This document shows positions 17,981 through 26,040 of a stretch of DNA of 64,000 bases, piece after piece (position 1 is the first letter of the stretch; each line of letters opens with the position of its first letter). A program made the translations under genes and the position numbers. The stretch lies in the NCBI GenBank assembly GCA_018389105.1, contig JACATO010001426.1:806001-870000 (forward strand), in the 5' to 3' direction. The notes under the pieces are model-generated. The model was not told where the DNA came from and ran no database searches. It saw nothing but the letters and a program-made list of their open reading frames with translations. This DNA comes from Nautilus pompilius. Lineage: Eukaryota > Mollusca > Cephalopoda > Nautilida > Nautilidae.

Positions 17981-18700
17981 TCAAAGTGTATGACCGTCTA
18001 CATTTCGCACTACAAGACTGCACCTGTATCTCATTCTTTTTCGAAGCAGTTTGGTGCCAGCGCCTTTCACGCCTGATACAGCGCTAGGAGAGTCAGAAGT
18101 GCATAGTCGGTATACGAAGTTCAGATGATGAAGTAAACAAGCAGGCCATGGAAGACGCCGTGTATCACCTTGATTGTCCTTTGCGATTATTCTTCCACTA
18201 AGGTTCATTGCATTACCGCCCATGAATGAAAACTGATGGCCATGCTTTTGCACAAACGGTAAAACGACAGGTATAATGCCTACATCCAGGTAGCGCTGAC
18301 CAATAAAATTTCCCATAAAAGAGAATTCAAGTTCGCTTCTGCAGTCATGTGGGACAGCAGTCGAGATTAAACGTTGTCTCCCACCCCGACGTTGGTTTGG
18401 TTCACCCAGTCTGAACAACCATCAGCGAAGTGAGAGTGGAGTTTATTCTCTAATGACGAAAGAAGCTATCTTTGGCGGTCAGGGTCCATCGCAGATGAGT
18501 AGTCCCAGCCTACTCCAATCTCGCCTTAGATAGGATGCGAAATACTGGACGTCTAGCGTGTAGGTAAAGGTGGAGTCAGTTCCGTGCTTTTTGATCGGAG
18601 ACAAGGCTCCCCAGACCTGTCGCGATTTGTTGTTGGTGGAAAGTTAGGGTCAGGTCGGGCCAGATAAATGGTGTGAAAGTTGTGACGGTCACTGCTGCTT
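17981..18700 (-). pseudogene. Decayed Tc1-like transposase
   Basis: A minus-strand open frame of 145 codons (17981-18418) contains FIGQRYLDVGIIPVVLPFVQ, then HGHQFSFMGGNAM, then RRLPWPACLLHHLNF. These align in order with the Tc1 transposase core: LTGQRYLDE..PVVLPF, F.F.QDNA and LPWPA.SPDLNPIEH. The second catalytic Asp (FMQDNA) is changed to FMGGNA, and the third region has lost the Asp and Glu of SPDLNPIEH, so it cannot be active. Further upstream on the same strand, in other frames, are a piece like HLRWTLTA at about 18490, HARRPVF at about 18550 and SDQKARN at about 18590. These correspond to the linker and second HTH. Its frames are broken in several places. Termini were not identified. 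Confidence 0.85.
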
Positions 18701-19564
18701 TGGCACTCCACCAGGTCTTTCGTGAACTGCATCGGCCTCTTGCCAACGTCGGCTGATAACACACCCCCCCCGCCGTTTGAAGCCCGCGTCCGTTTGTATA
18801 CCTTTGGTCCAAATCCAAGCCGTGTGACTAGGTGTCGCTACTCTTTGAAAAGAGACGCCATAATCTCACAGTTTAGTTGCTTCATTATGTGCACGTTCTT
18901 GGCAGGTGTATTTATAATTCGGAAACATTAAAGTGGTTTGATTTTGCGGATATGCGACCTCTATAGGGAAAGATGTACATACAGCATCTGAAGCAAGACG
19001 ACTGGCACACGAATCAAGCCCCTATGTTGATTAAAAAAACATTTAAAGATAATACGACACTGTCAACAGTCATACAAGATATGTTTATATTGCTTTGTTA
19101 GAAAGACAGTGACAATCAACTCTGCAACAAACGATATCGCAAAGGAAACTCTTTGATTACTTTGCTAGTCTACCTATCCAATGATGCTGCTTTGTCAGCT
19201 ATCTCCACTATATTTACATTTGCATTGGAAAATAAAAGTATGGAGGGGATGTCATTACAAAGGAAGCGTTTTTCTTACTATCCCGAACATTCTGCCACAT
19301 AAATTGTGTAATTGGTAAAGTTTTAATTTCATGGAAGATTTTGTGTTTTCTGCATTTGTTTATTTAGATTTTTTCTGTAAAAAAAAAGACCGACGATTTT
19401 GCTAGAGACAGGAATTCCTCCGTCTCCATTTCATCTGTTGTCTTTATCATCAACGACAAGACAGAAAACTTGAATTAACAAAGCATTTTTCAGAGCGTAT
19501 AAATAAATTTTGTCAGTTGTTGTTTGTTTTAACTAAGTTTTCTTCTCTTTTCTTACTGCTCCAG
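18701..19564. other. Upstream intron of the receptor gene (inferred)
   Basis: AT-rich sequence ending in a pyrimidine-rich tract (TTTTCTTCTCTTTTCTTACTG) followed by CTCCAG at 19559-19564, a strong 3' splice site. No coding sequence is recognised within it. Confidence 0.6.
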
Positions 19565-19937
19565 GACGTGTCGGTTTTCGTGTCAGTGCAGACCCTGGCT
19601 GTCATCTCGGTAGAGCGCTGGTCGGCCATCTGTCACCCGCTGACCTTCAAAGAGACGACGCGACGGGCCTTTGCCATCATCACCTCGATCTGGCTCGTAT
19701 CTGTAGCAGCTGCCATTCCCAACCTGATATCGATGGGCATCGAGTACGAGTTTTCGCCCAGCATTACCAAACTGCTTATCTCCTGCCTCCCCTGTTGGTC
19801 TAAGAAGAAAGAATTCACTTACCAGATCATCAAGACAATCGTCTTCTTTGTGCTTCCGGTATTCTTCATGGGCCTTACATACACGCAGATCGCTCTCTGC
19901 CTGTGGAGAAGCACTCGGTCTTCTTCGGTAATCAGTG
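19565..19937 (+). CDS. Orexin/allatotropin-type GPCR, exon with TM3-TM5 (partial gene)
   Basis: This exon encodes 124 codons plus one base of a class A peptide receptor, a plasma-membrane protein that couples an extracellular neuropeptide to G proteins. Numbering from the exon start, TM3 runs through residues 1-19 and ends in ERW (17-19). That is the DRY-position motif in the Trp-containing form typical of orexin and allatotropin receptors (DRWYAICHP); here it reads ERWSAICHPL. TM4 is about 36-55, with the conserved Trp at 43 and Pro at 52. The second extracellular loop carries Cys74 (LLISCLPCW), the expected partner of the TM3-start cysteine, which lies in the missing upstream exon. TM5 is about 88-113, with Pro98 and Tyr106. 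The start is a splice acceptor in phase 0, where vertebrate orexin receptors also have a boundary before the VSVSV string. The end is the donor G|GTATGT, phase 1. Exact ligand class is inferred. Confidence 0.93.
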
Positions 19938-20939
19938 GTATGTGGACTCTTCAATGAAATAAGTTACTGATCATAAGGGGGAATACATCGATTGACAAAA
20001 ACCTTATGGCATAAATTCGAAAGTGAACATCCGGAAATACGTACGCATCTTCTAACAATTTAATGGTGGGGTTAGATGCTAAAACAAGTTGTAACTATGT
20101 GAGCTAATAAACTGATTTTTTTTAACGGGATATTTTATGGCCAATTTTCACAATTACGTTCGCTACTAATATAACTGACGGACTAAATGTTATAAGCTCT
20201 ACTAGTTTTGGGAAAAGTCAAACAATTTACTTTTCGCAAAACTTAATGAATATGTATAAGTGGAAAATTCTGGTTCTTTTCTGAGTCAGTTGAGCAACAC
20301 ACTTAAGTCGGTTTCTTTGTGGTCAGCTACACACTTAAGTCGGTTTCCTTGTGGTCAGCTGCACACTTAATGTCGGTTTCCTTGTGGTCAGCTACACACT
20401 TAATGACGTTTCTCTTGTGGTTACAGTCGTTGTTCGCCTACCTAATAAAAGTATTAGTTTTAAATTCATAATCCTACCATTAACTCTTGAATAAGTTACG
20501 CTACACTCAGAGTATATCTCGCCCTCTTGCATGGAACTCTTCAGGGCTTAAATTCTCTTTTGCGAGAAATTCTATAACTGAGAGCTATTAGTAAATACTA
20601 TCCATGAAAGACAGTATTTAACTATACTTTGGTGGAATAAAACCCATATATTTACATAAAGAATAGGATAGTTTCCGCATGAAGGAACCCAGACACTGTT
20701 CTATTTTCCATTAGCTTTGGTTAAGGAAAAGTCTACATTCATGCACTGATATCTATACGTTAAACAATCGTTACTCCTTTGCAGTTTGAATTATTCACGA
20801 CGAGTGGTTTTATTATGAACATTAAAGCCAGAAAAATTATTATATTTGAAAAATAAAAAAAATATGTTTTAAAATTTAAAAAAAAAAGATTTGAACCATA
20901 ACACGCTGTTGTTGTTTTTGTTTTGTTTTTTTTTTTTAG
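19938..20939 (+). other. Receptor intron, phase 1 (1002 bp)
   Basis: Bounded by GTATGT and a poly-T tract ending TTTTTTAG. Joining the single base at 19937 to AA at 20940 makes a Glu codon, and the frame stays open on both sides. An alternative donor at 19928 (GTAATC) would leave a phase 0 end that does not fit the next exon. The intron contains a 32-33 bp tandem repeat (20297-20425). Confidence 0.88.
20297..20425. repeat. Four-copy tandem repeat, 32-33 bp unit
   Basis: Units begin at 20297, 20329, 20361 and 20394. Each starts with ACACTTAA, continues with GTCGGTTTC and ends in TTGTGGTCAGCT. The third unit has a one-base insertion and the fourth is the most diverged. It lies within the first receptor intron. 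Confidence 0.92.
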
Positions 20940-21057
20940 AATCATCGGCCATGGCAGCTCAGATAAAGTCCAGACAGCGAACAGCCAAGATGTTAATAGT
21001 GGTGGTAGTGGTGTTCGTGCTCTGCTACCTACCAGTGTTTCTTTTGAACACTTTGAG
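20940..21057 (+). CDS. Same GPCR, exon with the end of ICL3 and TM6
   Basis: The exon encodes about 39 residues that finish the third intracellular loop and form TM6. The basic stretch IKSRQRTAKMLIVV followed by FVLCYLPVFLLNTLR matches the QIRARRKTAKML...FALCYLP segment of orexin and allatotropin receptors very closely. CYLP occupies the position of the CWxP switch motif, and Tyr in place of Trp is usual in this family. The acceptor is preceded by a run of Ts, and the reading frame is fixed by phase 1 entry. The exon ends AG|GTCAGT in phase 2, and the codon is completed by the A at 21843 to give Arg. The exon is short, and the alternative extension of the open frame past the donor has no receptor similarity. 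Confidence 0.93.
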
Positions 21058-21842
21058 GTCAGTTCCGCTCAGTGCCCGGCTGCAGTCCACGAGTTTCTGA
21101 AGCGCAATATCCCCGATTATAATGGAAGCTATTTACTTTAAAACTGCAAGGTTTCTCTCGCCTAAGTTATAACTGTTAACAACCGTATTGTCGTTGATAG
21201 ACCGGGTTCTGCCAGAGGAGAGGAAAACACTTAGCGGAAACCAGCCGCTAGAGCTCCAGGTTTCTTTCCATTTACAAGCTACAATGTCGTACGTAACGAG
21301 AACAAAACTGCGCGCAAAACTATTTTACTCTTCTCTGCGGGGGAAACTTGAACAGAGATGGAATTTAATCATTTTTAAAAATTATTTTTATATGAAAAAA
21401 AAAAAAAACGCCCAGCAGAACTATGTATTGTGTGCAGAGGCGGTTGACGATCCATTGTGCATTTTTTTCACATCCATTTGGCGGCCGAGACTTAAATTTC
21501 CAGTTAAGAAAAACTGATTGCAACTGCGACGTTGAGTCTTTGTAGTTAAGCGTAGTTCAAGAGTTAATAATGAAACCATTCCGCCATCAAACCATTTCAG
21601 AATACTCGGTTGTTGTTTTCAAATAGGAGAGGTGGTTATTGTGGGTTTTGTTACGCGATTCATCCGCCAGATCTATTTTCTTGACTTTCTGACGGGTTCT
21701 TCACATGGCCTTGAGCTGTTTTCTGTTCTCTTTACCTAGAATTTGCGTTACTAACTTTCAAATCGCGATATTATGGATATGTTTATTAACCGCTTATCTG
21801 TATTATTCATAACGTCTTTTTTTCCCCTAAATCTTCTTTCAG
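21058..21842 (+). other. Receptor intron, phase 2 (785 bp)
   Basis: Bounded by GTCAGT and a pyrimidine-rich end (CTTCTTTCAG). A 109-codon + strand open frame inside it (21188-21517) has no receptor or other domain similarity and is treated as chance. Confidence 0.88.
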
Positions 21843-21961
21843 ATACTATAACGTTCTACGTTATTTATCTCTGGATGTGGTGCCACCCCTGGCCCTGACC
21901 GCCCATTGGCTGTGCCATTTCAACAGCGCTATTAATCCACTGATATACAACTTCATGAGCG
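21843..21961 (+). CDS. Same GPCR, exon with ECL3 and TM7
   Basis: The exon encodes extracellular loop 3 and TM7. The segment AHWLCHFNSAINPLIYNFMSG matches the HWL.Y.NSA.NPIIYNF.SG end of orexin and allatotropin receptors, including the NPxxY motif (NPLIY) needed for activation. With the two exons upstream, the joined segment is about 203 codons and covers TM3-TM7. That is roughly half of a normal receptor of about 400 residues; the N-terminus, TM1, TM2 and the tail are not accounted for. At the 3' end the sequence G|GTAAGT is a perfect splice donor in phase 1. The same bases read through as Gly-Lys-Phe, which is the conserved residue string after SG in this family. Which of the two is used cannot be settled from the sequence. 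Confidence 0.92.
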
Positions 21962-22047
21962 GTAAGTTCCATTGCTCTTTTCTCACATCCATCAAAGGAT
22001 TTCCTTCTTCCAGAGACTTGGTCCTTCATGTGGCACACAAATTATAG
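21962..22047 (+). CDS. Possible read-through C-terminus of the GPCR (alternative end)
   Basis: If the donor at 21962 is not used, the frame continues from MSG as KFHCSF and runs for about 28 residues to TAG at 22045-22047. GKF is the normal continuation in the family, but the residues after it do not resemble the basic amphipathic helix 8 and palmitoylation cysteines of relatives apart from one Cys. An AATAAA follows the stop by 4 bases. This would be a short-tailed isoform or a retained-intron product. It could equally be non-coding intron. Confidence 0.35.
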
Positions 22048-22051
22048 AAAA

Positions 22052-22057
22052 AATAAA
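22052..22057 (+). promoter_or_regulatory. Possible polyadenylation signal AATAAA
   Basis: A canonical AATAAA lies just after the read-through stop. Such hexamers are common by chance in AT-rich DNA, so it matters only together with the alternative end described at 21962-22047. Confidence 0.3.
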
Positions 22058-22385
22058 GTGGCGAGGATGCAGCTGCATATATGAAACATGTAAATAATCT
22101 CCTAATCTTTGGACGCTCACTATAAGATAATTATGGAAAGCGGATTTAGTAAGTGAACACACAAAACTTACCTATAGTTACAAAAACCAGTTTAAAATAT
22201 ACATCTTTCTATACGTTTGGATTAATAATAAAATGGATTATTTGAAAGAAACAAATTAACTTTCAATGCGATTTCGTTTTTATACTAAGAGAAAGAATTG
22301 CTTTTCTTATGTTTTTATTTAAAACGATTTAAATAATAATCGCTTTGTAAGAATGATATTTGTCTTAAATTGTACAAAACTTTAG

Positions 22386-22691
22386 AAAAGATATCAGGTT
22401 GCTATTAGAATCGTAATGCTGGGAATTCGAGAGAATTGTGAGGTGCTGGCACGTATACAGCAGCGGTTGATGTCGAGACTAACCCGGAACACTAGTAAGG
22501 CGGGGAGAGCAGTTCTTAGCACCGGAGACAGTGGCCGATACAAAAGTTCCGACCTCATCGGTCGCCCTAGCGAAAAGAGAAAAGACCTCAGGGATACAAG
22601 ACCGGATTATTTAGCTAAAGACGGACAGCAAAAAAGTCAACAAAACCGCGTTACCTGGCTAGAAACTAACTACAGTTCATCCTTATTTTAG
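22386..22691 (+). other. Open, GC-richer island downstream of the receptor; candidate tail exon
   Basis: A + strand frame is open from 22386 to TAG at 22689-22691 and encodes a hydrophilic, Arg/Lys/Ser-rich stretch (for example RLMSRLTRNTSKAG and GRPSEKRKDLRD). Its base composition is visibly richer in G+C than its neighbours, and the protein character would suit a GPCR cytoplasmic tail. Against this, the only acceptor in the right phase (AG at 22430-22431) has no pyrimidine tract. The better-placed AG at 22396-22397 would require a phase 0 donor, and no such donor is seen. Function is not recognised. Confidence 0.3.
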
Positions 22692-25584
22692 AGACAATAC
22701 ATAAAAGGATAGAAATAATTTTCAAATGAATCTGAATAATAATCTGTATGATTGGTCAGTAGAATAGAATAAAGGAGTTTAATAATATTACAAAAAACAA
22801 AACTCATTTAAACTAAATGAATTCTTATCGCTTGAATGACAGTAAATTGGAAAATGTAAATTTTAATGTTATCACCAACACAAATTCCAAATGTGTAGTT
22901 ACTAAAAGACTATTAGTTGACAGAAGCATTAGATTTTAGTCCCATTATGAAAGTTCGCTAGCATCGTGAAAATGATTTACACATTTTTTCTACGTAAAAG
23001 GTGTCGAATTAGAAAGAAAATTAAAACAGTCCAGCATAGATTCGCCCGAGTGTTATAATTTTCTAATATACTGAACGACTTAAAAAAAATTAGATTTTCC
23101 AAGTTCGGGCTTCAGACGTTGAAAAGGCAGCCAGAGTTGAGGAATTTAAGATAATTTAACAGTTTGAGCACGTACGGGCAAAAGAAAAATTATACATTGG
23201 CAACGAATTTATCACAGTTAGATATCTAAAAAAGAAATTACCTTAGCAACAGAATAATGAATAGGAGAAATTGGTTGCTTACCTCTGGTGATAATGTAAA
23301 CCGATTTGAAAAATGTATGATACCCTTTTCCTTCGCACAGCTCTGTGTGGACCGTACCGGTTTTATTTGTGACTCCGCGGTGAAAATAAATTACACTAAA
23401 TTAATCTGTAATTTTAAAAGCCCGACGTCCAAGAACTGAATTCTTCTTGCGGCTCATATTTACGTCAGTTTTGTGCGAAATACTTTAAAAGACATCTCGA
23501 TTATAGAGATAGGACAACCTTTAATTATAAAAAATTACGTTTGGAAAATTGGAATAAAAACAAGCTTTTTTCCTAATCTTTTAAAAAATAAGAAATCTAA
23601 AACTTTATCCTGGTAGAAAGATCACTTTATTGATCTTATAACACTTTCAAGAAAATTTTAACATAAATTTCTAATTTTTCCCAGGAAAAGAAATATATTA
23701 GCAATGTTTCACCATTTGCCAGATTTCTGGGTAAGAGCCGAACCCACTCAGAATAAAATAATACCGACGCTTATCAATTAAATCTGACAGGTGCGACGTA
23801 TTAATATTTCTCATTCAGGTTAGTAGTTACCAGGAATCAGGAAGCTATCATGGCTACTGCGTGGTACCTCTGGAAAATACATTGATTGTATCATTTATTC
23901 TACTTAGTAATAATTCTATTGCTCAAATAAGAAAATTTTAATGTCGAACCGTGCTAGATTCTTAACTAATTTGTAATCATGGCCCAGGTGTAGTTAAATG
24001 TAGAAAGCCCTAAATGTTTTTTTTTGTTCACTTACTCAAAATTCATTATTATTTTAAAAAATATTTATTAGGTTTCTTCTTAAATGGAAAATTTAAAATT
24101 CAAAGATTAATATTTAAACTGTGTAGATGCTTCCAAATGATTAAAAGTTGTAGAAATTCAGATGTGTTGAACTATGATAAATGCAACGTATTCGTTCTTA
24201 CATAAAATTTCATCTTGCTGGTAATAAACAAGAATTTATACAATAAAACTAAAACATTAGTTTGTTCCTTTATATTATTTTTAATATTAAACTAGCCACT
24301 GAGCCTACAAATTGGATAATGGGATAACTCACATAGAACGCAGATTGAGTAATTGCCTCCTAAAAGTCTATAAACTCTAATAAAGATTTAATTAACCCCA
24401 GTATTAAAATTAGTTAAGTTGTGAAAAGAAAAAGATCTGATTTAATAATTTCCTTGATTTTTATTCAAAAAGATTTATTTCTTTTTCATATCTGGCATAG
24501 AGGGTTATTAAGAGTTGACCGTTATCACGTAAAGAAAGGTCACAACAGGGTATAACATGCTATCTGACTTTACGTGGAACACTTCACCATTCAAGTAAAA
24601 CAGCGATAGGTGAGCATTTAAATTTTAAATATTAAACCTGTAAATAGTTTTTCGAGCAGAAGGCGTTGGCCACAAGATGCTGCTAGCTTTTATAGTTCGT
24701 TTGACCATTTGGAATCCTCATCTGAATAAAAGCCTAGCTTATTTTTGCAGATCTTTAAAGATCATCAAAAAAACATGTTTAATGAGATGTATTCCCACCG
24801 TAAAATCGTTCCCTTTGAGTGCACAGATTTGAACTGACTAATCGTGAAGTTGCTGTCAGCTGGACAGATTCAACAGTTGTAGTCTGTCTAGTTTTACATG
24901 ATAATTTTAAGGTCTTTTTTTTTGCCTGTAGTTGTGTTTCCCCTTTGATCACAATAGAAATCGGAACATCGTTTCTCAGTTCTGTTTGCTGCTTCAGTGC
25001 CCTGTTTTTCGCAGCACTTAATGTTTCAAGTGCTTTCAGAAAGAAAGAACATTTTACTAACAAATACGTTATCTTCAGCAGATGAAAGAGAATACAAATG
25101 AGTGAACCACCTTAATAAAGTTCGTCCTCTGTAGTTGCCAGTACGTTACGTTAAGATCGACTTCACTAAATCTCTGAAGTAGGAATTTTTCAGGTTATAA
25201 TCTGATAACTTACAAAATATGTGAAATATTTCTGATCATTTGTGATAGTGAAAAATTTATGACTTGACAGGTTGTGCGCTTTCTGTAGCTATTCTTATCC
25301 CTCGGGAGAATAACAAAGTGTTGATTGCAAGAACAATTTTAAAAAAAAAAGGAAAGAAAGATTAAGGAATGTCATTGAATACAGAAGGGAAATAAATGAT
25401 TAAGAAAATGCTGGACGGAATAATATAACTCCACAATCGCTCTCGATAGGCTTACATACATCATAGTTAAGATAATAGCTTTAGATAGTAACACGCTTAC
25501 CAATTTGTTTTTCCAAAATAAACCGAAACCGGAAACCTTTGGTTGGTACATTATTTCAGTATTTTTTGAATACTTGGCTGTACT
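22692..25584. other. Unassigned AT-rich DNA, possibly receptor intron
   Basis: No certain gene. It contains one candidate terminal exon of the receptor at 24072-24205. A pair of overlapping antiparallel frames at 24779-25085 shows no domain. Confidence 0.45.
24072..24205 (+). other. Candidate terminal exon of the GPCR (helix 8 and tail)
   Basis: Splicing from the phase 1 donor at 21961 to the AG at 24070-24071 would continue the receptor as GFFLNGKFKIQRLIFKLCRC and end at TAA at 24203-24205. NGKFKIQRLIFKLCRCF resembles the helix 8 pattern of relatives (SGKFREQFKAAFSCC): GKF, then basic and hydrophobic residues at helical spacing, then a Cys pair that could be palmitoylated. Phase fits. Against it, the acceptor has a weak AT-rich tract rather than pyrimidines, four residues would be inserted before GKF, and the sequence is AT-rich like the background. 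Confidence 0.3.
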
Positions 25585-25880
25585 ACATTTTTAGCACGAA
25601 AAGCTTCTACCTACCTCAGCATTAAACCAACGAGATTTTGTAACATTATCTGGTCAAGGTTTTCCCATATCGGTGTGAGAGGTTCCTTTAGTTCCATCAT
25701 TTTGACGAGACATTAACCGGTTGCTCTCATCTGATGATTCAGATGACCTTACAAATGTTCGATCGAATTCACATCAGTGCTTTGAAGTAACCAGGAATGA
25801 AAGTGAATGCTTTTATTTTCATCCATACTGTGACTACACGAGATGTAGGCAAATGCAGCATCACCTTGGAGAATATGAAC
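25585..25880 (-). pseudogene. Decayed Tc1-like transposase C-terminal half
   Basis: Reading the minus strand from about 25880 downward gives FQGDAAFAYI, where the family has F.QD.AP.H. DENKSIHFHSWLLQSTDVNSIEHL follows, at the place of the third catalytic motif (E.NNI..L.WP.QSPDLNPIEHLW), then GHLNHQMRAT. After a change of frame comes LTPIWENLDQIMLQNLVGLML, which matches the C-terminal W..IPQ..IQNLV.SM segment. The order and spacing fit a Tc1-like transposase. Stops and at least one frame change are present and the catalytic motif is eroded. Minus-strand similarity may continue toward about 26040, but this was not convincing. Confidence 0.75.
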
Positions 25881-26040
25881 ATCGAATCTCAGTATGCCTT
25901 GTTAGTACCATGACAATGTACCGGACAGAATTTACAATGTATTTTGATAAACATCACAAATTCAAGAAAAAGGTTAAGATCTTCGGAAATCTGTCGATGA
26001 CTCGGCCATATGCTGAACGGTACGACATCAGGTAACCTGA

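Noticed and set aside
19583-19954. Long antisense frame opposite the TM3-TM5 exon
   Set aside because: Shadow of the real receptor exon, whose + frame carries the conserved motifs.
21188-21517. 109-codon frame inside the second receptor intron
   Set aside because: Outside the spliced frame and without receptor similarity; intron borders around it are strong.
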